A DNA stretch of 64,000 nt, taken from contig NC_077227.1 of assembly GCF_027887165.1 (NCBI RefSeq), positions 349,601,207-349,665,206 on the forward strand. Direction: 5' to 3'. This DNA comes from Monodelphis domestica. Lineage: Eukaryota; Chordata; Mammalia; Didelphimorphia; Didelphidae. Shown one piece after another: positions 1-12,400 of this stretch. The translations under genes and the position numbers were made by a program. The first letter of the stretch is position 1; each line of letters begins with the position of its first letter. Below the pieces are notes generated by a model that saw nothing but the letters and a program-made list of their open reading frames with translations, did not search any database and was not told the origin of the DNA.

Positions 1-79
1 CTATTCCAGAGAGGCTTATAGAGCAATTGGCAGTAAAGATCTAAGGTCCTGGGCCTCCATTACTGGGTATACATCCCAG

Positions 80-433
80 GGTTGTCACATTTTGCCCTGA
101 CGACCTGGTGAACAGTTCCATCTCATCCCAGGAGGTGAGCTCGCCATCCCCCGATGTGCTGAACACAACTGAGCCCCTGAGCCAGTCCCAGAAGGAGATC
201 CAACGCCAGTCCACACTGCAACTATTGCGCAAGGTCCTGCAGATCCCAGAGAATGAGTCGGAGCTGGCCGAGGTCTTCACCCTGATCCACGAACTCAACA
301 GCTCCCGACTCATCCTGTCCAACGTGAGTGAGGAGACGGTCACCATCGAGCAGACCTCTTGGTCGAATTATTACGAATCTCCATCCACGCAGTGCCTCCT
401 CTGTAGCAGCCCATTATTCAAAGGGGGACAAAA
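80..433 (+). CDS. HMGXB3: HMGXB3 exon (first in window)
   Basis: The frame reads VVTFCPDDLVNSS onward and is open only from base 45, so an acceptor must lie between 45 and about 95. The AG at 78-79 is the best but not a strong choice. The exon encodes a Ser/Gln-rich linker, a helical stretch around LQLLRKVLQIPENESEL, and the first CxxC of a probable zinc-binding cluster. The donor is AA|GTAAGA. Confidence 0.8.
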
Positions 434-3400
434 GTAAGAGCCCCTTTTAGCTTTATCATGGCCCCTGCTTATTCCACCTTAGTTATACTATTGGTCCTAC
501 CTTTCAAAGGCCTTTTTCAAGCCCCTTTATTTGGAAACATCTTTAAACTGAAAGCATTTATATATATATATATATATATATATATGTAGATTAGTACACT
601 CTGCCTTTCCTGAGGTTCCCTCCACAGAACTTGTTTTCATAGAATTAGGTTTTCAATATTTACTTTTTATTCCAACATCCCTAGGCCCTATGCTACATTT
701 TGGCCAATTTGGAATTTATGACACTAGAACTCAAATAGAAACATAGTTTCAAAAACACCTCTTGTGTTTAATTGAATATATGATGGGAAGGAACAGTTGG
801 CTTAAATTTAGTGGTGATGAATAAAAATGAACTTGTAATTAACCAGCATATAGACTGTTTGGAAAACTGTTTCCTGTATTTTCTACCAGTTCTTGAAAAT
901 ATATTACCCTGGTTCATATAACCTTGTAGCTCCATTAGGAGTTGGTGTCTATTCTGCATTCCCCCCCTACCTTTTTTTTTTTTTGCTTTAGCTCCTTGGC
1001 TGGACCACAAGAGTGCTGGTTGCTGACAGCAAACCGATTACAGCTGGTTACTGCCCAAGTGAAGATGTGTCTGAATCCACAGTGTCTGGCTTTGCACAGC
1101 TTCACAGACATCTATACAGGTAATTAGATCCCTTCCACTCTAGCTGACCTGTAAGATGATCTCTGAAGTTTTGATGCCAAGCCACAGAGGAATCCTGAAA
1201 AACAGCCTGATGCTTGTTCAGACCTGGGCTCCAATCGAGTCACTAGATCAGTGTTCTTCCCTGGGATGGTGATGGGTCTTGAGTCCAGGAGATGAGGATC
1301 AAAAGAGCTGGGTACGTTTAGCCTAGAGAAAACAAAACTTAAGATGGGGGCAGGGGATGATAGCTCTCTTCAGATGCTCAAAGTGCTATTATATAAAAGA
1401 GGGATTTGGTCTGTTTGGTCCCAGAGGATGGAAGTTGAGGAGACAAATTAGGATGGCTGTCCAGAAGAACTTCCTAACAATTAGGACTGTCCAAAGTGGG
1501 TTGACCTACTCTTACAGGAATTGGGTTTCCCTTCCATGGGGATCTTCAAGCAAAGTTTGAACAACTAGGAGGATTCATTTTATACATCAGTTGAACTAGA
1601 TAAATGACTGAAGTTCCTTTCAATTCTCAATTCTGAGATTTTGTGGCACGTACTACTGCAAGTACACCAAGTATCATGGGGAATTATGAGTGTCATTTTT
1701 CTCTTCTTAACCTGTTATCTTTAACTTGTCTAAACTCATCTTGATTATACTTTGTAATTATACCCTGAAATAGGTAACTAAATCTGACTAGTTTAATTAG
1801 GTATAATTATAAGTTCAAGGGTGATATTGTGGGGCCAACAATCTGGTTGGTGAAGGGTATATACCAACCCAGGGCAGGCAGAGCCAGACCCTGAGTTAGT
1901 AAGCACAGACATTGTATATAAACAGGACAGTTAGGTTTAATATCTAAGGGATAGTGAGAAGGGTTTGAGATATCTAAGCTTAAGAATAAAATAAACCTTC
2001 CCCCAAACAAACTGATAACTCCAAAGAGATGGTATCTACACTGTCAGTTATTCTCTACCTAAAGATCCCAGTCCCTACAACACACTACACTTCTCTAACC
2101 CAAATTCCCTTCTTGGATAGTGGTGGAGGCAGCAGGATAGGATAGTAATCAGGAACAGGGTTCAAAAGGGAGATCTCACTGACAGATGGCTTCAGCAGCT
2201 TTGCAGGAATATCTCAGCATATACAGGTTTTATAGGACCAGGTTGGATCAAAAGAAAGCCACAGGAGAGAGTATAACTATCCCCCTAGGTCCACCCTAGG
2301 AGAGTAGAAAATCCTCAACCTCTTGCTTCCCTGACTGTTAGGAAAAGCCACAGGCTGTCACTCCCCAATGTTCTGGAACCTTTCTGCTCTGAAGGACCAC
2401 CTGCTTTGCATCAAAGAGTTAATCCTATATCCTTACAACAACCCTGAACCACCACATAGGAGATTTACCTTCCTACCATAGAAAGTAGGACTTTCTTATG
2501 ACCCCTAAATTGTAACTTTCAAGCTCCTCTAGAGATAGCTATGTTCTAAAATTTAGTAAACAAGACTCAATATTCTTTTAAAATACTGTTTGTGATTTTA
2601 AGATTTTCAGTCATGCCTTCTGACTTTTTTTTAAACTCTTGTCTTCTGTCAATCAATACTAAGTGTAGGTTCCAAGACAGAAGAATGCTAAGGGCTAGGC
2701 AGTTGGGATTAAATGACTTACCCAGGGTCATACTGCTAGGAAGTATCTGAGGCTTAGATTTGAAATCAGAACCTCTCCAGACATGTTTGTCTTTCTACTG
2801 AGCCACCTAGCAGCCCTTTCTTTTAATCTTAACCTCTCCAGACTGAAGGGTCTGAATTGTTAATAATAAGCAAACATTTTTTTTAAAGCCCTTACCTACC
2901 GTCTTGGAGTCAGTACTGTGTATTGGCTCCAAGGTAGAAGAATGGTAAGGGCTAGGCAATGGGGGTTAAGTGACTTGTCCAGGGTCACACAGCTGGGAAG
3001 TGAGGCCAAATTTGAAGCTAGGACCTCCTGTTTCTAGGCCTGACTCTCAATCCACTGAGCCACTCAGCTGCCCCATAGTAAACATTTATTAAATATCTAC
3101 TTTGTGCTGGGTTGGGCAGCTAGGTAGTGTAGTGGATAGAGTGCCAGGCCAGGAGTCAGGAAGCTTATGCTAAGTCCTGGGGATACAAATAAGAAAGGCA
3201 ATCCATGCCCTTATTCCCCTCTAGGAGGTTACATTCTTATGGGAATAAGAAGGCACATAAAAGAAAGCTAGAAGGAGGAGGAGAGGTCAAAGAAATACAG
3301 AATGAGTGTAGCCAGAGGAATGAAGCCAGAGAACCTCTTAGTCTGTTCCTATGTAAATACTGCACAAGTGTACTTAACTGCAGAGATACATACTTCTGTC

Positions 3401-6400
3401 CTGCAGTATATTTGGGGATAGAGAAATGAGAGAAGGGTATTCCTAATGTGCCTTCACTCTTGGACCTTGATTAGCCTTATTATAAACTGGCATTTAGGAT
3501 ATTTGGCACTCCAGAATCAAATCCAAAAGACTTGACTCCTTTTTTGCCTTTTAACTGACAGGTCTTTTTAATGTGGGGAGCAAACTGTTGGTGAGTTTGG
3601 ATCTGCTATTTTTGATCAGAAATCACATCAAACTGGGAGAGGACCCTAGGGTGGCCATCAGTAGTGTCCTGGAATCAGTCCAAGAACAAACAGGTGAGGA
3701 CTGACTGAGATCAGCATTCTGATCTTGAGCAGCAAAATTCTCAGCTCTGGAAACTAATTAGGAAAATCACTTTGGTGTTACTGATATATTCATATAGAAT
3801 AAACAGTTTGAACTTTGATTGTACTCTCCCTTTTGTCTTATGTATATATGAGAAACTCCCTCTGGAAAATGTCTTTTCATGTAATGAGTCCCTTTGGGTA
3901 TGCATAGGAATCAAATCTTATAACCTAGAATTGGAGGAGAACTGAGAGACTGTTCTACAGATGACTTAACTGAAGTCTAGAAGGAGCAAGTGACTGGTTC
4001 ATGGTTATAAGTTAGTTGAAGATCCAAGGCTAGAACCCCTGTGCAACATTCTTTCTGTTGCCCAGTATTGCCATCCTTTCACTTTGAAGAACTTTCCTCA
4101 TCCCTTAGGATGGTCTGACTGACCTGGGTGGTTGGATGTGTTGTAGTCATCTAAAATGCAGAACTTACCGATGTCTGCTGAGTGCCCTCACCTTAAGTTT
4201 CTTGGAGGCTTGGGTCAGGAAGACCAGTGATCTGGAAGCTGTACTCCCAAGCATTTGGAAACTATTCTCCTTATGTTCCTTTTATGTCCCTTTTATGTCT
4301 TCTAAAGAAACTAAAGAAACTAAAATTGATCCACATCTCTCTGCATCCCAGATTTGGCCTTCCCTACTGAATTAGAGCCAGCCCTTGAAGCCAGAGTGAA
4401 GTCCAGGCTTCCTGAGTCTTAGAAGACTAATATCCAGTAAGATTCTGTGGGAAGAAGACACCCTTTAGTATATCCTTCAGATCATTATGTCTATTTCTGA
4501 GAAAAAAATTCTTGTTCCTAGAGATCACAGTTGATTCATACTTACTGCCTTGGAAAATATCTAATGATTGCATGGAATTCAGTTTAATCTTGTTCTTGTT
4601 CCAGAGAAAACACTGGGTTCTGAAGAACTGAGCCAGCTCCAGGAGTTGCTGTGCAGTGGCTACTGGGCATTTGAATGCCTCACTGTCCGTGACTACAATG
4701 ACATGATTTGTGGGGTTTGTGGGGTAGCCCCAAAAGTAGAAATGGCCCAGAGGAATGAAGAGAATGTTTTGGCTTTGAAAAATGTGGAGGTAATGTATTC
4801 TTCACGAGATGCTCAACTTGTTTGACTTGGAGCTCCTAGTATCCTTCACTGAAGTGCTCTTTTGGGAGCCTTCAGGGGCCATTACCACTGCTCAAAAGAG
4901 AACACATTCTGGCTTAGGGTGCCTGTGCTCCAATACCTTGGAGCAGCACACTGCTGTAAGGTTGTGATCTTTAAAGGGTACTGCTTTTTGACCATGCATT
5001 ATATATTAGATGACCAGTAGGTATCTCCCACTAAACATATCCAAATATAGAACTCCAACAAAATTTATTTTTTCTGAATTTAAACATCAAAAAGAAGGAT
5101 TTTCATAAAAATGGAAGAAAACAAAGGGGATTCTGTATCAAGCTGTATAACGTTCACAGTGCTTGCTTTCTAAAAATATATAATATATAAATTGTGCTCT
5201 GTGTCCACTTCTCTGTGTAGAGATGAGTGACATGCTTCATCAGATAGGTCCTCTGAAGATTTGGTTGATCATTGCTCTGGTCAGAGTTCTTGAGTCTTTC
5301 AAAGTTAGGCAATTTCTTTTATTCTTGTTTTTTGGTTTTGCCTTCTTTTTTGCAAAGTTATGTCCTTATATAAATTGTTTTGTTTCTACTCATTTCCCTT
5401 TGTGTCAATCCATACTATAGGCATTTAGGTGGCACAGCGGATATTAGTGTTGGACCTAGAGTCAGGAAAGCCTGTTTTATCTCATTTTCCTCAACTGCAA
5501 AATGGGGACAATAGCACTTTACCTCTCAGGGTTGTTGTAAAGATCAAATGAAATAATATTTGTAAAACATTGAGCACAGTGCCAATATATAGTAAGCACT
5601 ATATAAATTCTAGTAGTTGTTGTTATTACTATTATTATTTTTCCATACTACCAAGGTTTCTCTGAAATAGTTTGCCATTATTTTTTACAGTGCAGGAATA
5701 TTCTGTTACATTCTTATGTCATGATTTGTTCAGCCATTCCCCAGTTGTCTGAGAGGCAATCTAAGGTGCCCCACCCCATCTCAAGATTCTATTTAATTTC
5801 TTTTTTTCTTCCCTTTTAATCCTTCCCTTTAAAATCAGCAAGTTTGTTTTGCTTGAGTATGTTCCCTCTCCTCTGTTATTATTCTTTTTAACCTACCTTC
5901 TCCCATCCCCATTTGATTTCTTGTTGAGTTTAATACTTTCTACTTTAAATTGTATGTATGTGTATGTCCAGTTCCCTATTGTCTAGAAAGAGATGTATCT
6001 TATGTTCAACTCTCCTGATCCCTTTTTCTGTTTGTATAGTCTTCTCACCTACCCAAATTATGAGAATTAATAAGTTCCATCCCCTTTTTTTCTCATTTCT
6101 ACTCTAGGGTATTCCTCTTTTTATTCTCCCTTGTTTCTTCAGACCATAACAGAGCTGTTCTACCCTGCCCTCAGGATCTTTTTTCCCCTTCATTTAAACT
6201 CCCTCAATGCCCATTGGAGATATATGACTTCTTAAGGAACACTTATAGAACAATTTTTATCTAAAATTATAGGATCCGTATTTAAGGTGTAAAACAGAAA
6301 GTATGATTTAAGAATCTCTGCAAAGCTAGACTTTAAGCTCTGCATATGGTTTTTACTTTTTTAATCTTATGTCATCGCCCTTTCAGGGATTAATCATAGC

Positions 6401-9400
6401 TTAGACCTGTCTTTTCTCTTGGCATCCAGTCTACTGTTGGTTGTCTGTCAATGAACATGTTAATTATGCTGACTAATAATTTCTCATTAGTCTTGAGTAT
6501 TCATTGGTCTAATCAGCAATTCCTGGCGCAAAGAAACTGTTTTTGATTTCCTCAAAGACCTGCTGGGTTCAGAAATTCTAATACTGCCTATTTAATTGCC
6601 TTCTCAATAAATGGAAAGATAATCCTGTCTTCTTTACTCACTATGCCTTCTCCTTTTTGCTGTCTTCAGTGCATATTTATCTCCTCCATCCCCTTTTTAA
6701 AAAAATTCTCTTTGCCCATTTGCAAAGTAAGTTAGTTAGTTGAATTAGAATCTAGTCACTAGATCATCTGTAAGGTATTTTCTAGCTCTTAGTCTTAGAA
6801 CCTTATAATTGCAAAGTTTTGAAATTCAGATGGTTACGTGGTTTCCCTGATGAGAAAAGGCATCTTCTTATTGAGTAACCATTTTCAAATTTACCTTTTA
6901 GTTCACTTGGCCAGAGTTCCTGGGCTCCAGTGAGGTGAATGTAGAGGATTTCTGGTCCACAATGGAGACTGAAGTGATTGAACAGATGGCATTCCCTGCC
7001 AGCATCCCTATCACCAAATTTGATGCCTCTGTCATTGCCCCCTTCTTCCCACCATTGATGAGAGGACCTGTGGTTGTCAACACTGAAAAGGACAAGAACC
7101 TAGAAGTACAGTCAATTCCTGGTAAGGTTGTCTCAGAACCAAACATTAAGAGTACTTATGATCCTTTGGAAATTTAAGTCAAGATTGTAGATACATCCCT
7201 TTTGAGCAAACTAGTCATAATAATGCTCAGAAAGTGCTTTTAATCAATAAGTAGTTTGTGTCTGTAGCCTAACAGAATATTTCTGTTAGTGACTACTGAT
7301 GGTGTCTTTACAAGGATGCCCCTACTTCTTCAGCTTTAAAAGCAGAGGGTAGAGAATAAAAATACATATGGAAGAGGCTTCTAAACAACACATGAGGAGC
7401 TGAAGTAGGAGCACTAAAGCCTTTATAGCAACCTTGTAGGCACTTTGACTCAGAGATATATGTCAAAGATATCTGAGTATTTGGCCAGCTAAGTATTAGA
7501 CAATGGGGTCTAGTTTTCTAGCTGGTGGCCATTAAAATTGAATGGAGTAAGAATTCAGTCACTTGGGTGGCCATTTGTCCTTGGGGCTTTCTGTTTCTTT
7601 CAGAACTCAAAAATGTTATAGACCATTATAGTATAAATCTGGGTTCTTGGCTTGGGTTATGTGTCTGGGAGCAGTTCCCATGTCTTTGGGAATGTAGTCC
7701 TGCTATTAGGTTTCAAAGAACTTAAAATAGAAATAAAACCCTAGAATAGTGGCATAGTTATTTGCCATTGGTGCTTACCATCCTTACAGCATAAGGAAGA
7801 TCTAAGGTTTCATTTCCTAAATTTAACTACTGTATGAGCCTCCTTGTTCCAAGCCTCATTACATTGCCTGTGGCTGACAAACATTCTTCTTTCCTCCCCT
7901 GCTTACTGCCCCCATCCTTTCACAGGTAATGGTAGCTCTCTGGTGAGGCTACTTCAGGAAAGCACTTTGAAGCTGGAAGAGATTGGCTCCTATAGCAAAG
8001 AGCAGCTACAGCACTTTCTGGAGCTATGTGGTATTCCTTGGGGGGAAGAGGAAACAAAGGTGAGTTGAGTATAGAGGTTCTCCAGAGTTTGAATGTTTGC
8101 CTCAGTTAGAATAAATTATTTTAATTGTTCAAAAAAGTGAAGCATGCTTTCCTCAATGGGTAAACCTTGCCTTTTCCCATGTGCCTTTTCTCCCCATGGC
8201 TATTTTCTAAGGAATTTAAAAAGAGACGCCTAAAAAACAATAAAGCAAAAGTAACCCTAGGTTAGCTTTTTCAAGCCCAAGAGAGACTATAGTTGCTTCA
8301 GTGTAGCCTATAACTTTGTCCATTGCACTTTTCTCTTAAATATTCTCTTCCATCTAGATTTTCTCCCTCCCGGTTCCTCCTGAGTCTCCTTTGATGACTT
8401 TTCATTGAGGCTATGTTCACTAAGCACAGGTGTCTCCCAAGGGTCTGACCTGGGCTCTCTTCTCCCTTTTTACTCTTTCTTTTGAAGGTCTCCTTAGCTC
8501 CCATGTGTGCAATGATCATTTCTGTACACATTATTCCTAAATCTTGATATCCATTCCAACCTCTCCTGAGTTCTTCTTGCATTACCAGACGTCTTTTGTT
8601 CCTGCCCCTCAAATTCAGCTTGTCCAAAACAAACTTCATTATCTTTCCCCCAAGCCCTCCTTTTTTTGAAAATTCTTTATTCCTATTGTAGAAGTCCAGG
8701 CATATACTAATTGTGATAATATTTTAGGGGTGCTCAAAAAGCAGACTCTTAAGATATTTCTAATGATTGGTTTCTGTAACCTTGAATTAAGTTAAACAGT
8801 AACCATTTCAAATTCCTAACCCTTCCCTGAGGCCACACTCCAGAAGATGGACCAGCAGCTATCTTAGTGTCCTTATTTTGCCAATAACAATCAATTAACA
8901 TCTGTATTAAACAAGCTTAGATGCCTTAGGCTTAGGCTTAGGCCATTTGAACTCCTGATTTGGGCATTAGCTATACCTCTTGTCCTTGGATCTGGTTGTT
9001 TGTATCTTGGGATGGTTACCTCAAAATGTTAATGTATCAGATCATTTGTCTAATTATCATTCTCCCTTCTTCCTGTACTGTTTTAACCCCAATAAAAACA
9101 CTAGTATGTTGGGCTAAGGGTTAATCTCTATTCCATCAGAGCTAATTTGCTGTCTGACTACTTCATGTTGGATCTTTCTTTATCTTTGTGTCTTTCTTAT
9201 TGCCTTATGATCTCCTTCCCTTAGACTTTAACCTGTCACCCATTTTTCTCTCAGTCCCTGGTCCCCCTTTCTGAGTGTTCTACCCACTAGGAACTTTTGT
9301 GAAGTTAGTGGACAGCTTCACCTATCAATGGGATCATCCTCCTCCTCTCACACATAGAGTCTGTCTTTCAGTTTTATTTCTACCTTCAAAGCATCTTTCA

Positions 9401-12400
9401 TGTATGTTCCCTTCTCTCTACTCACATAGCTCCTGCCCCAGGACAGGCTCTCCTCATCTCATGCCCAGACAGTTGCAATAGCCTTCTGGTCAGTATCCCT
9501 CCATATGCTCTGTGACACTGATTTTCTTGCTGACTTCTGTACAAATCACTCCATCTTCTGACTGTATTTTCACTCACTGGCCCCCATGTTTTCCTTCCTC
9601 ACCTTTGCCTTCTGACTTCCTTCAAGATATGACTCAGATCCCACTTTCTTCCAGAGACCTTTACCAGTCTGCCTCACTGATAATGCCTGTCTGAGATTAC
9701 CTTCTAGCTGCTCAGTATATGTGTTCTATATATTTGCTTTAAATTTTGCTTAGGGGTTGTATTCCCCCTTAGAGGGTGAGTTTCTTGAGGGCAAGCAACA
9801 TATATTTGCTTTTCTTTGTATCTCTAGTCCTTAGTACAGTGTCTGGCACATAGTATTTAATAAATGCTTCTGGCCTGTCTGCCTTTCAGTCAGGTTCTCT
9901 GCTTCTTCACTGCTTGTTAGACAGACTTTCACTTTGTACAGTTCTCATTTTTATAGCCTGCATAAAACTTGTGCTTAGAATTGTTGTTCCCTGCCAGTTC
10001 TCTTATCTACACAAAATATGTGCTCATTGCCTATATATGAACTCCAAAAAGTTCATATGTATTAAACAAGCCACATACAACAACACTGGGTAGGAATGTA
10101 CTAGATTTGCTACTTAAAATGCTGGATACAAAAGTTTAACATACAGTTCTAGGGTTCTGGGAATTCCGACTACTTCATGCCAGTGAGAGTCAGTAGTCCC
10201 AAGTCAGGTCTCCAATACTAAGAGGAAGGGGAAAGGTACTTGTCATTGGGTTTGGAGGTTTGGGAAATCTTTCATTTCTTTTTTTCTTTTAAGAACACAT
10301 CTGGTTATTACCCTTAAGGGTTTTCAAGCAGTCTGTTAGAATAGCTGAAACTGACTGAAATCCCAGCCCTGTCAATTAGACTTAGATTGGTATGACTTGG
10401 CAGTCACAGAGGGACTTTTAGAGACTGCAGTGTGCAAAAAGGGCACAGACACATACTTTTTTAAAATGCACATTGGTGTGTCTGACAGACCTAGTTTGAA
10501 TTGATCAGGTGATGTGAGCTTAGCCTGATGAATTCACTTCCACAGAGCCTTCCTAGAGATTTTGGGTCTCTCTCCTTTAGCAGCAGGGCTTTGGGGCATT
10601 GCAATCTGAGGTAGGTCACAGTATCAAAATTTGGGAAAGAAATGAGCTTTATTCTTTTGGTCTTAAAAGTGAAACACAAAGTGAAGTTCTTTAGGACTTT
10701 TCATGTTTTTTATAAGGTCATTTTATATTCAAAACCAGCTGTAGAATATTCCTGCTGATATCCTAGTGGTAAGAAGGGATTCTGGTACGCAGCACCGGTG
10801 ACACTGAGGGCCTTGTTTACAAGGCTGTGGTCTCAAAGACTCATCAAGGCTTTGGCTAGTGGCACTGAAGTCAGCCAAATAATTAGTTATCATATAGATC
10901 GTTAGTTTTTGCAGAATTAAAATACACAGTATCAACACTTCCATTTTAGTGATTAAAAAAAAACAACACTTAAAATTTATGTCCCTGGGTCTGTCTCCTT
11001 TTTTCTTGTGCTGCAAAGCACAGAGTGTTGGTAGGGCAAGCAGAGCTTTACAGTTCATAGAGTGTTAGACAGTCAAAAACAAAGTGTGCAGTCCTATACA
11101 CCAGCATCCAAGGCCAGGGAAATTCAAGTACAGTCTTCCAAAAGGGAAGATCACTAAGCTGTCCTGGATCCAGGTTCCAAAGTAGCAATTCTTTTATTTT
11201 TCCTTTTGTTCTCCAGGATCAGCTCTGTTATTCCTTGTTGGCTCTCTATGAATCAATACAGAATGGGGGAGGAGCTAGACAACCTCCATCCCACCTTACA
11301 GGGGGCAAAATCTACAAGGTGTGTCCCCACCAGGTAAGGAAATTTGCTAGTGGGGGTGAATGGTACCTAGTTCCTTGATTGTGGAATCCGTGGCTGTTTG
11401 GAGTAAGCAGGAATAGCAGAGGTGGTTTTGGGATTCACATCTTGTTCTTTTGGCAGAGATATTAAGCCAGGAACTTTCTAGAATCATGTAGAATTAGGAC
11501 TATGTGACAACTAAGAAAACTATTTGCTTCATGGTACCACGAGATGACCCATGGAACATTAAGATTTAGTAGTTTCACTGGGTAAGAAACTAGTTGGGAG
11601 GGAAGAATGATAGGGAGGTGGATATAGAATTTGCACTGACTTGAAGCCTCTTGCTTCAGACTGGGATTTTTTCCTTTTTATCTTGGAAAGCATTAATAAC
11701 TTTGGGATATCCTCAGTCATTGTGCTATTTCTTAAACTGATTCTGGTCAAGTACTCCATCTGTGTTTTTGTGTCTTCTGGCCTCAGGTGATATGTGGCTC
11801 CAAATACCTGGTTCGAGGGGAAAGTGCTCGTGACCATGTGGACCTGCTCACCTCCTCACGCCATTGGCCTCCCGTGTATGTAGTGGATCTGGCCACCCCA
11901 GTGGCCTTGTGTGCTGACTTGTGCTACCCAGAACTGACCAGCCAGATGTGGGGGAAGAACCAGGGCTGCTTCTCCAACCCCACAGAGCCGCCAATAGTGA
12001 GTTATCTGGGGACCTTGGTACATAGCCCTGGGCCACAAAGAACAAATTTACCTTTTCATGTTGAACTTAGTTACCAGTCCTTATCTGTGTCACATCTTTC
12101 CTATTTCATCTTGTGTTATTAAAGTGATTTGGCCAAGATCATACAACCAATTAGCAGAACATGAAAATCAAGAGAACCCAAGCCTATTCACTTTCATTTT
12201 GGTTATTTTTCCATTATAGTATGCTGAGTGTTACTATATGAACCTTTTAAGAAAGTAAATTGCTAGGAATAGAACCAGCTACTTGCTTTGTGGGATATTG
12301 GGAATATGACATGATGGTCATTCTATGACTGATGTTTATGAGTTTAATGCCTCATTATATTAAGGGTCCTTTACCTGGCCAAAGTATGCATTGGCACATT

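Noticed and set aside
11848-12045. Antisense open frames over an HMGXB3 exon
   Set aside because: They mirror the real plus-strand exon, which has correct splice sites and phase.
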